A stretch of DNA of 64,000 bases from assembly GCF_963662255.1 (NCBI RefSeq), contig NC_085050.1:2077694-2141693 (forward strand). The letters are read 5' to 3'. Source of the DNA: Cinclus cinclus (Eukaryota; Chordata; Aves; Passeriformes; Cinclidae). This document shows positions 37,001 to 43,589 of the stretch, piece by piece. Position 1 is the first letter of the stretch. Every line of letters begins with the position of its first letter. The notes beneath the pieces were generated by a model. That model had not been told where the DNA came from. It saw only the letters and a list, made by a program, of their open reading frames with translations, and did not search any database. Made by a program: the position numbers and the translations under genes.

Positions 37001-40000
37001 GGACAGCCTATCCCCTGCCTGGCATCCTGCGCTGGTTTGTTGTGACCTCCACTGAAACGGTGAGGAGGGGGCTGAGGGGCAGCAGGGCCCTCCCAGGATC
37101 CTGCCAGAAGCTCAAGATGGGGCATGGGGAGCGCATCCTGCCTGTGCCATGCTCTGTGGGCAGCAGGGGCAGTGTGTGAGGAGCAGCAGAGGTGCTGGAG
37201 GGGTGTAAGAAACTGCTGCCACGGCTCTGTTCCTCTGTCAGAGGTACAGCATCCAGGGAGTCTCAGGAGCCACGGCAGTGGGGATGTGATGTGTCCTGGT
37301 GGGCTGTCACAGGACGCTGCAGGCACAAGGACCTATGGCTGCATGAGTGCTGTAGGTGTGTCTGCCCTGGTGCTCAGGCTGTGCACCCCTCTGTGGAGAG
37401 CGGTACCCCCAAAGTGACACCTGTGGCTACCCAGGTTTCCTGTAGCCCCACTGCTGCCTTGTGCCCATAGGACTGACCCTGTGCTGGGAGCAGGGACCAG
37501 CACGGCCAACGCATCCCCATGAGCTCTCGCTCAGCCCCAGGCACCTGGTGCCAGGGGTCTGAGGGGCTTCATGGGGTGAGATGTGCAGCCCCAGGGGTCC
37601 CTCCTGCCAGGCTGGGGAAAGCCCACCCTGCCAGCCTTCAGGACGAGGGGCAGGTGGCTGTGTCAGCAAGTGTTGACTCCTCCCCGCGCACAGATCATCA
37701 TCTCCCCCCTGGAAAATGCCATTGAGACCATGATGAAAACCAATGAGAAAATAATGAGTGAGATCAACCGGCACCAGAACGACCCCAGCCTGCCCATCAA
37801 CCCCCTCTCCATGCTGCTCAATGGCATCGTGGACCCTGCAGTCATGGGCGGCTTTGCCAAGTATGAGAAGGTGAGGAAACACAGGGGCTGTGTTGGGGGC
37901 AGCTGGGCACACCCAGGACTAGCACCTGCACCACTCCACCATCCCTAGCCCGTGTGGAACTGGGCCAGCCCAGCAGTGGAACTGAGGAGGGTTGTTGCAG
38001 GCTTTTTTCCAGGAGCCCTACATGCAGGAGCACCCTGAGGATGCAGGGAACATCGAGAAGCTGAAGGACCTGATCGCCTGGCAGGTACCAGGTGCAGCAT
38101 CCGTCTGGCAGGGACAGCTGCCCCCAGTGTCTGCTGTCCCTCCCCATCTCAGGGTGCCCCATGAGTCCCTGTTCTCCCACAGATCCCGCTGCTGGCAGAG
38201 GGCATCCGGATCCATGGGCAGAAGGTGACAGAGGACCTGCGGCCCTTCCACGAGCGCATGGAGCAGTGCTTTGAGCAGCTGCGGACCAAGGTGGAGAGTC
38301 AGTACGGGGTGCGTGAGATGGTGAGTGCCACGGTGGTGGGCGTGGGGCAGGCATGGCTGGGGGTCGCAGGCAGTGCCTGGCACCATGGGGGTGACGCTGG
38401 GCAAGCCAACACAGGTGTGGGGCAGCAGGGAGCAGCTGGCTGAGGCCACAGCTGGGGAAGGAACAGGGTGAGGAGCACTGGGCACAGGGGGAATGCAGGG
38501 TCCTTGCCTGCCCCAGAGTGGGCACAGCACTGCTGGGGGTGGCTGGCACTGGCACAGAAGCAGGACTGGTCAGAGAAGGCACTGATGGCCCTGGCTGAAT
38601 CCAGGGAAGGATTGGGGGACTCTGCCCTCTCATCCCTTCTGGCTGTCTCTCAAAGATGTTCTTTGAGGACCGGCGGAGTGGCCGACCTCGGTCCATAGCC
38701 TGGGTACCTGACTGGGACCGGCTGAGCCACGCTGGAGCCAGGCAAGTGCTGCACCGGGGAGTGCTGGTCATCCCCTCTCACCCCACGTCAGCCCTCCCTG
38801 CTGAACCTTCCTCACTCTGGCCCAGGTGTTCTTCCACCTCCCCAGTCCTCTGCCCTTCTACCTTCTCTTTATGCCAACTGCATCTCAGGGGGTGTCCTGC
38901 CAGGCCACCACAGTGGCCCTGTCCCTATGGGGGACATGGAGGAGAGACACACCATGTACAGCCCCCCAGCTCACCTGGACACTGCTGTCACCTGAGCCAT
39001 CCCCTCTTGTCCCCTAAACCACCCCTGCTGAGCTCTGCCATAGATGGTGCCTGGTTGAGTGTAGCTGCTCCCAGTGATGCTCCAGCTGCTCCATGGCATA
39101 GCCCTGCTCCTCCTTCCCCTGCTGCCCCTCACCTGTCCCAGTCACTCCACAGCATGGAGGCACCCCCAACCCCAAAACCTGCCCCCCACCCCTCTGAGAG
39201 TGAGGACCACAGGAACGAGTGCAAGGAGAACCGTGCCAGCTTCATCTTCGGGCCCCGGCGGCAGGACCCACGTCAGTCCATCTCGGAGCTGCCAGAGCCC
39301 AAGGTGATGCTCAGTACAGTCCTGGTGCTTCCCTGGGGCCCTGCTCGCACTCCCCTGGGTGTCCTGCTGCACCCAGACACCCTGGCCCTCCCTGCAGCAC
39401 CACACCCCAGCGTGGATGGGATCCCTCAAGGGGCTGGTGGCAGCTCCTGCTGTAGGGAGGGCAGGACCAGGGACTGGAGGGGCACAAGGCTGGAGACCTA
39501 GGGTTGCAGGGGCTGCCATCCAGCCTGGCCTTCCAAGGTGCTGAGCCTTCCTTCTTGTGCCCCAGGATGAGAAGTGGAGACTCTCCTGCAACATGAGCGA
39601 GAGCAGCCCGAGCACTGATGGGAAACAGCCCCAGGCAAGCCGAACTGCTGCCGGTGCTCAGCCCAGCACTGCAGGTACAACCTGCCAGGCCACCTTCCTG
39701 GCAGTCCCTATAGCCCCACGAGCAGGGCTGTGCCCTCCCACACCACCCCCAGCACACGTCCCCTCACCCCCTTGTGGTGGCACAGAGTGGGAGCACAGGC
39801 AAGTCCCCTGCTGAACACTCCCATGGGGGCTGCAGCCGTTGATCCTGGACCTTGTGCCACTGGGTCTTGTTTCTGGTGGGAGTCAGCCCCCTGCTCCTGG
39901 CTGGGCTCTCATGTCATGGCACCTCTGTCCCCTCTGCCCAGCACTGCCACACTTCCATAGGCAGGAGCCCTGGCCCCGACAGCTCTGGGGACTTACAGCC

Positions 40001-40374
40001 CTGAGCACACTGATGGGCTTTATGCACCCCCAGGCTGGCTGAGCCTCCATCCCACCCCTCCTGCCTGCACAGGCTCATCTCTGTCTCCCACCGGCTTTGG
40101 TGGCCGTGTGAAAAGCGCCAGCAAGCTCCCACCACTGCCCCGCAAGTTCAGCGCCGCGGTGTACGAGACATTCCTGGAACAGAGCAATGCTGCAGCAGGA
40201 GGGAAGGTACTGCAAAGGAGGTACTGGCTGGCCCTGACCATGACCCCCAGTCCCACCACCCCTCACATCCCCCTCTGCTCACAGGCATCCACATCCCCGA
40301 CACTGGATGGGAACAGAAGCCTCAAGTCACCGCCACTGCCACCACCCAAGTCCAAGCGACTGTCACAGCTCTGA
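375..40374 (+). CDS. DOCK2-like: DOCK-A family Rac guanine exchange factor, DOCK2-like (5' partial, 45 exons)
   Basis: Encodes a DOCK180-family exchange factor that would bind phosphoinositides through DHR-1 and load GTP on Rac through DHR-2 at the plasma membrane, usually with ELMO. The visible part has 45 exons whose junctions all keep frame (4,717 nt; 1,571 codons plus TGA at 40372-40374). About 285 N-terminal residues (SH3 and the following helices) must lie upstream. Blocks such as [31 protein letters not shown] and [10 protein letters not shown] resemble DOCK2 more than DOCK1 or DOCK5 as I recall them; total length would also fit DOCK2 (about 1,830 aa). No stop or frameshift was found, so it looks functional. 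Its 18.5 kb intron (13194-31733) hosts an antisense INSYN2-type gene, as in mammalian DOCK1 and DOCK2. Its right-hand neighbours are the human 2p13 genes rather than 5q35 genes, so it is probably a separate ohnolog; a translocated DOCK2 is the alternative. Exon groups are listed in the following entries. Confidence 0.93.
4050..5769. other. DOCK intron, no feature recognised
   Basis: 1.7 kb between the exons ending at 4049 and starting at 5770. No repeat or exon was recognised. Confidence 0.5.
5770..13193 (+). CDS. DOCK2-like: DOCK exons: end of DHR-1 and first half of the helical-repeat region
   Basis: Exons at 5770-5959, 6825-6922, 7056-7145, 7443-7543, 7691-7825, 10311-10422, 11000-11070, 11472-11578, 11737-11864, 12358-12408 and 13098-13193. 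Recognisable blocks are [82 protein letters not shown] and [14 protein letters not shown]. This is the alpha-helical (armadillo-like) middle of DOCK proteins. The region from 10311 to 12408 diverges most from known members, as is usual there. The 51 bp exon at 12358-12408 keeps frame but I could not match it to a paralog. The donor after 7543 is an unusual GTTCGT, chosen because it alone gives AYKKLL across the 147 bp intron. Confidence 0.88.
9190..9430. promoter_or_regulatory. Candidate conserved noncoding element in a DOCK intron
   Basis: An AT-richer block stands out from its GC-rich surroundings. It contains GAAATTAATTACTCGG, TTTATAGAGC, GTGCAATAACACG and GGTTGTAATTAGAG, i.e. repeated TAATTA/TAATTR homeodomain cores. 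There is no open frame with family similarity. It is proposed as a noncoding element on composition and motifs only. Confidence 0.3.
9640..9800 (+). mobile_element. CR1 LINE 3'-end fragment
   Basis: Contains the CR1 tail: GGACAGGGCTTGGAGCAACC, then GGACTGGATGGGCTTCAAGG, CCTTCCCAGCCCAAAACAG and a CATGATTCCAG end. It lies in the DOCK intron 7826-10310. Confidence 0.8.
13194..14990. other. DOCK intron, left flank of the nested gene
   Basis: No exon was recognised. The segment is GC-rich with moderate CpG around 13700-14000, and ends where the INSYN2-like transcript should terminate. Confidence 0.5.
15006..15011 (-). promoter_or_regulatory. Polyadenylation signal of the nested INSYN2-like gene
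   Basis: TTTATT on the plus strand is AATAAA on the minus strand, 200 bases past the INSYN2-like stop. The 3' UTR would be short (about 15210 to 14990). Confidence 0.65.
15122..15147. repeat. (GGGA)n simple repeat
   Basis: GAGGGAGGGAGGGAGGGAGG-type purine tract in the 3' UTR of the INSYN2-like gene (pyrimidine-rich on its transcribed sense strand). Confidence 0.8.
15211..21856 (-). CDS. INSYN2B-like: INSYN2/FAM196-type inhibitory synaptic factor, nested antisense in the DOCK intron
   Basis: Three coding exons on the minus strand: 21856-20343, 18154-18080 and 15439-15211. They join in frame to 605 codons plus TGA. INSYN2A and INSYN2B are proteins of the inhibitory postsynaptic density. Residues 23-38 ([15 protein letters not shown]) and QQVRFKDL (48-55), then [10 protein letters not shown] (122-131), match the INSYN2 N-terminus and look more like INSYN2B than INSYN2A. 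The middle is a long low-complexity Pro/Arg/Ser stretch of extreme GC content. A conserved coiled-coil ([19 protein letters not shown], about 468-500) closes exon 1. Exon 2 encodes [20 protein letters not shown]; exon 3 starts [13 protein letters not shown] and ends CFWFL, as in INSYN2A (WFL end). Start chosen at the first ATG; the Met at residue 22 is an alternative. Human has only two INSYN2 genes, nested in DOCK1 and DOCK2 introns, so this looks like a third. Confidence 0.88.
15540..15865. repeat. Degenerate minisatellite, unit about 30-33 bp
   Basis: About ten imperfect copies of a unit like GAGTTCAGTGTCCCCAACAC followed by a CCCTCGGG-like core run in tandem. The array lies in intron 2 of the INSYN2-like gene, starting about 100 bases from the acceptor of its last exon. 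Confidence 0.8.
19256..19352. repeat. TG/TA-rich simple repeats
   Basis: TATATATGTGTGCGTGTGTG-type tract at 19259-19303, and a TATATATATATA run at about 19339-19352. Both lie in intron 2 of the INSYN2-like gene. Confidence 0.85.
22290..22470. promoter_or_regulatory. Candidate regulatory element upstream of the INSYN2-like gene
   Basis: A less GC-rich patch inside the CpG island carries CAGCAGCTGTTAAAAATAG (22440-22458): an E-box (CAGCTG) joined to a perfect MEF2 consensus (YTAAAAATAR). The position is 430-610 bases upstream of the INSYN2-like ATG. The function is inferred from motifs only. Confidence 0.35.
22549..22576. repeat. (GGAC)7 microsatellite
   Basis: Seven perfect GGAC units, about 690 bases upstream of the INSYN2-like start codon, within a GC-rich island. 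Confidence 0.9.
22600..28950. other. DOCK intron upstream of the nested gene, no coding exon seen
   Basis: About 6.3 kb with only isolated open frames and no family similarity. It is GC-rich to about 24450, then more balanced. A short AT-rich patch at 28860-28905 carries TTAAGTAATTAC and AATAATTATCA, homeodomain-type cores, just before the CpG island. Confidence 0.5.
28960..30740. promoter_or_regulatory. Large CpG island in the DOCK intron, candidate promoter and 5' exon of the nested gene
   Basis: About 1.8 kb of dense CpG with no supported coding exon. On the minus strand it has good splice-donor-like sites (GTGAGT at 30204-30199 and CAG/GTACC at 30408), so a noncoding first exon of the INSYN2-like gene could start here, about 8.5 kb upstream of its ATG. 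An alternative DOCK promoter on the plus strand is the other possibility. Long ORFs in all frames here are a GC artefact. Confidence 0.4.
30741..31733. other. DOCK intron, right end
   Basis: Nothing coding was recognised between the CpG island and the acceptor CCCACAG before the exon at 31734. Confidence 0.5.
31734..33949 (+). CDS. DOCK2-like: DOCK exons: second half of helical region, entering DHR-2
   Basis: Exons at 31734-31832, 31961-32055, 32304-32382, 32471-32571, 32721-32779, 32948-33096, 33251-33336 and 33793-33949. Reading resumes after the long nested-gene intron with [14 protein letters not shown], then [82 protein letters not shown] and [15 protein letters not shown]. All of these are signature stretches of the DOCK1/2/5 group. 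Conservation is high and no in-frame stop interrupts the exons. Confidence 0.94.
33530..33700. repeat. Degenerate short tandem repeat in a DOCK intron
   Basis: Imperfect units of about 22-26 bp resembling CCTGCCCCAGGAATTACTCC / CCTGCCTTAGGTGATGCC fill the intron between the exons at 33251-33336 and 33793-33949. Confidence 0.55.
34303..38320 (+). CDS. DOCK2-like: DOCK exons: DHR-2 catalytic Rac-GEF domain
   Basis: Exons at 34303-34343, 34523-34613, 34697-34816, 35355-35444, 35565-35669, 36169-36310, 36492-36573, 36666-36750, 36973-37059, 37694-37870, 38001-38084 and 38183-38320. The domain begins near [19 protein letters not shown] and includes [71 protein letters not shown] and [19 protein letters not shown]. 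The last stretch is the lobe C nucleotide-sensor region with its Val; the glycines are intact, so catalysis on Rac is expected. Only the [10 protein letters not shown] surroundings (34697-34816) differ strongly from DOCK2. Confidence 0.95.
38656..40374 (+). CDS. DOCK2-like: DOCK exons: proline-rich C-terminal tail
   Basis: Exons at 38656-38741, 39153-39303, 39566-39674, 40073-40206 and 40285-40374. The tail opens with [12 protein letters not shown], equivalent to the DDRRVGRPRS stretch of DOCK2. It then becomes unlike any paralog I recall: [13 protein letters not shown], then [13 protein letters not shown], and it ends [14 protein letters not shown]. The donor after 38741 is GC (GCAAGT); it is required because the next exon starts with C completing a Ser codon. 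PPLPRK fits the CRK SH3 consensus P-x-L-P-x-K. The exon 38656-38741 acceptor (CAAAG) is weak. The tail is about 190 residues, somewhat shorter than in DOCK1. Confidence 0.82.
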
Positions 40375-40995
40375 TGCCACCTGCATCTGCACTGTCTGCA
40401 GGGGCTACCCCTGCCCAGAGTGCTTGTGCCCAGCCAGCTGCTGGACCCACAGCCCTGCTTGCTTCTCACCTGCTGGAGCACCTCTTGCAGCACTGACACA
40501 GAGATTCCCTGTGTGTACCAGGCACTGCCACCCCGTGTCCTGCCAGCTCTGGCTATTGCCACCCTCCAGGTGTCCCCTAGGGCTGGGACCTACCTGGCTC
40601 TGGATGCGTCCTACACCACTGGAGCCATGCTGAGCTCCCACACATACAGCCCCTCCCAGCCAAGAGGACACCACTCCCTGCACCCGAGCTGCCCATGGAC
40701 TGTGATAGTGGCAGGGAGCCAGCGACTTCTCCAGTGGCATTTCTGCCTAATTCCTGCTCCCCACTGCTGGGAAAGCTCCCATCCCTTGGCTGCCTACCCC
40801 ATCCTGCAGCACCAGGACACGTTTCTGGCCTGGACTGCACAGGAGCCAGCCAGGTGTACACACCTGTGCCCTGGCAGCCTCATGCTCTGCAGTGCCATCT
40901 CTCCTGCCCCCACCTGCCACCTGCACCAGGCAGGTGTCACTGCCCTGACTGGCCATGCCACCCTCAGCTCCCACCTCTGCACTGCAGCCATGGCT

Positions 40996-41001
40996 AATAA
41001 A
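40996..41001 (+). promoter_or_regulatory. Polyadenylation signal of the DOCK-like gene
   Basis: AATAAA lies 622 bp after the DOCK stop and is the first such hexamer on the plus strand after it. It would give a 3' UTR of about 640 bases ending near 41020. Confidence 0.75.
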
Positions 41002-41249
41002 GGGCAAATGCATCAGCTGGGCACCTGTGTGGGGCTGAGCACCTGTGTGAGCCCCAGCACCTCTGCCTGCTTGCCCACAGCCCACCCAGGGGCTCATCAC
41101 CAGCTGGTACCACTCCAAAGCACAGGGACTCGCCCTCCTGCCACAAGGAAGGGCCCCAGGGAGCCAAATGGTCACTTCCCAAGCCAGGCTATGCTGGCCA
41201 GACACAGGGAGGGGACTCGCTGCTCAGCACCTGAGCTGGCAAAGGGCTC

Positions 41250-41255
41250 TTTATT
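41250..41255 (-). promoter_or_regulatory. Polyadenylation signal of the BNIP3-like gene
   Basis: TTTATT on plus is AATAAA on minus, 280 bases past the stop. The convergent DOCK signal is only about 250 bp away. Confidence 0.75.
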
Positions 41256-41534
41256 CAGGTGGGCTCAGTCGTATTTACAATCTGTTACAGGGGGATCTGG
41301 ACCCGTAACCAGGGGCTGGGGAGAGCACGGGCTGCCTGCAGCTGGGAGCTGCCATCAGCAGGTTCTGATCTACGGGGGAGAGTTGGATCAGCTCCTGAGG
41401 CAAGGGCTGAGGAAGAGACACGGGGAGAAGGCGCCTCGTGCCACAAACACGGGGCCTGGGGTTGGTCAGGCTGCGCTGGGACCGGGCTCTCCCCGCATTC
41501 CCAATGGAGCAGCGGGTGCTGCCTGCCCAGTTCC

Positions 41535-43089
41535 TCACAGAGGGTTGGCCGAGGAGGCTGCCAGGCGCTTCCCAATGTAGATCCTGGATTGGAGAGAGTG
41601 ACTGTGAGGCACTGGCACAGCGTGCTGGGCACCAGTAAGCCAGGAGCAAGGGGAGATGGCAGCAGACCACTGCAGCTGCTGGGAGCAATGCTACATGACA
41701 GCACTCAAGGATGAGCAGCCCAAATGCAGGAGTGTTCTCTCCTCCCCCAGCCGCAGGGTGAGACCCTCCAGATACTCACCCCAGCCCCAGGGTCAGCAGG
41801 TGGCTGAGCAGGAGTGAGGGGATGAAGAGCAGCAGCAGCTCTGAACTGAAAAGTCTCTTCTTCCTCCCCACTGCACCTTCCTGCAGGCTCCACAGCACTG
41901 GCTGGGGGGAGCACACAAAGGCAAATTCCCTGGGAAAAGTTCACAGTTAACAGGCACACAGGGCCACCAGGATGGGGGCCAGTAGGATGTGCTGGTGGGG
42001 GATGCAGGACTTACTTTGGAGACAGGTACCGAGGGCAGCGGGTACAGGCCCAGCCCAGGGACGCTGTCAGGCGTCGCTGCCTCCACTTGGCTTCCTCTGG
42101 CACATCTCTCTGGAAGGAGACAGGGCAGGTCAGAGCAGGGCCTGGGGGCACAGCAGGGTGTGGTGGGGGCAGCTCCCTCACCTGCCGGGGGTGGGGGCAG
42201 CCTGGTGGGGGCTGGCTGGGGGCAGGCAGCACCTCACTCTCCCCTGGCTGATCACTCCCATGGCTGACTCTGTCATCATCCCAGGCTGGGGAGCCCAGCA
42301 CGAGCAGGGCCCTGCAAACAGAAACCCTCAGTTACTGAGCCCAGCCTATGTCCCTCAGCACCAGCCACAGCTCAGCAGGGCTCTGGAGCCTGGCTCCCCC
42401 TCAGGACTCACCCATCACTGCTCTCTGTCTCCAACTGGGCCTCCAGCAGCATCTGCTCCACGTCGGCGTGGCAGGAGAACGACGAAGGTGCCAGCTCGGG
42501 TTCGGGGCAGCCTGGGCCACACCACAGCTCCACCCAGGAGCCTGGGGGGGCTGTCAGCCCCTGTGCTGCCCCAGGCCCACCCGTGCACCCCATCCCATCC
42601 CAGCTGGGAGCCCTCCCCAGCATACCCCGCACCCCTGCCTGCAGACCTCAGGAGCACCAAGTGCAGTCTCTCAGGACCTGCATCCACCTCTGCCCCCACC
42701 CTCGTGGTGCTCATCAACCCCCTGCTCCCCCCACTGATCCAGCCCCCGGTGCAGACCAGCCTGCCCAGAATTCCTGCGCTGCCTGGCCCCCGGGGCACGT
42801 CAGCCCCCCAGAAACCCCACCTGCGCTCCCCACTGACCCACTCCCCATACCCACAGTGCCCATCAACCACCCGGGACTCCCGGTGACCCAGACCCCCCCC
42901 ACGTGTGCACGTCAACCCCTTGATTCCCGGGCTCCCCCACTGTTCCCAAACCCCGCGGTGCCTTGGCCCGCCCGGGTCTCCCATTGTCCCGAACCCCCTC
43001 GGTTCCCCGGCCCGCCCGGATGCTCCATTGCCCCGATCCCGCCCCGGTGCCCCAGTTTCCCCCGGACCGTCGTCGCCGGTTCCCGCCAT
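41535..43089 (-). CDS. BNIP3-like: BNIP3/BNIP3L-family mitophagy receptor (third paralog)
   Basis: Six exons on the minus strand: 43089-43068 (tentative), 42541-42412, 42311-42182, 42109-42015, 41929-41780 and 41583-41535. They join to 191 codons plus TGA, close to BNIP3 (194). BNIP3 proteins sit in the outer mitochondrial membrane, bind LC3 and drive mitophagy. Residues 9-13 read SWVEL, the W-x-x-L LC3-interacting motif at the same place as in BNIP3 and BNIP3L, followed by DVEQMLLEAQ, the counterpart of DMEKILLDAQ. Exon junction 4/5 encodes SPKEFAF (family PPKEF). The tail anchor reads FIPSLLLSHLLTLGLG then IYIGKRL, nearly identical to the BNIP3 transmembrane segment. The centre (BH3-like part) is strongly diverged. 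Exon 1 rests on one ATG with good Kozak context and a weak donor (GTCCGG). It lies tail-to-tail with the DOCK gene and upstream of the AUP1 3' end. Confidence 0.87.
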
Positions 43090-43099
43090 GGCCCCGCGG

Positions 43100-43330
43100 G
43101 TGCTCCGCGCGCAGCCCCCGCCGCTGACAGTCACGTGACGCCCGCGAGCCCCCATGTAAATAAAACCACCGGCACCGGGCGCCGGTCTCTTAAAGGGGCG
43201 CTGGCTCCGCCCGCTGGGGCCCGCGAGCCGCAGCTCGCCCGGCCGCGGGGGAGGCGGCCCCGCCGCGTTGCCTCTTTAAGCGGCGCCTACGTGCGGCGCG
43301 CGAGCAAGCGTCGGCTGCGGCGCGTGCAGA
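43100..43330 (-). promoter_or_regulatory. CpG-island promoter of the BNIP3-like gene with CACGTG palindrome
   Basis: Dense CpG directly upstream of the BNIP3-like ATG. GTCACGTGAC at 43130-43139 is a perfect palindromic E-box of the TFEB/CLEAR type that also contains ACGTG, the HIF response core. A second ACGTG lies at about 43288. BNIP3 is a known HIF-1 target in mammals; regulation here is inferred from the motifs. Confidence 0.5.
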
Positions 43331-43443
43331 CCCGCACGGAGCCGGGCAGGCCCCGCCCCCCCGCTTGGCCCCGCCCCTGTGTCCCGCTTGGCCCCCGCCC
43401 CTCGCCCCTCGCACAGCCCGAGCCGCGCCGGACGCTGCCGCCG

Positions 43444-43449
43444 TTTATT
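43444..43449 (-). promoter_or_regulatory. Polyadenylation signal of AUP1
   Basis: TTTATT on plus (AATAAA on minus) lies 123 bases past the AUP1 stop. Confidence 0.7.
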
Positions 43450-43535
43450 TACGCCACCAGGGGGCGCCCCCGCCCCGCCCATCCCGTCCGCGCGGGGCCC
43501 GCGCGCTCCCGGTGCCACCGGCCCGGTCCGGGGCT

Positions 43536-43589
43536 CCGGTCAGGGGCTGCCGCCGGCTCGGTCCGACCCGGTCAGGGGCTGCCGCCGGC
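43536..43589. repeat. Direct duplication of about 32 bp across the AUP1 stop
   Basis: CCGGTCAGGGGCTGCCGCCG occurs at 43536 and again at 43568. The AUP1 TGA lies in the second copy; the first is in the 3' UTR. Confidence 0.75.

Noticed and set aside
375..40374. Assignment of the DOCK gene to DOCK5 or DOCK1
   Set aside because: Segments such as [34 protein letters not shown] and the [10 protein letters not shown] tail start agree with DOCK2, not with DOCK5 or DOCK1 as recalled.
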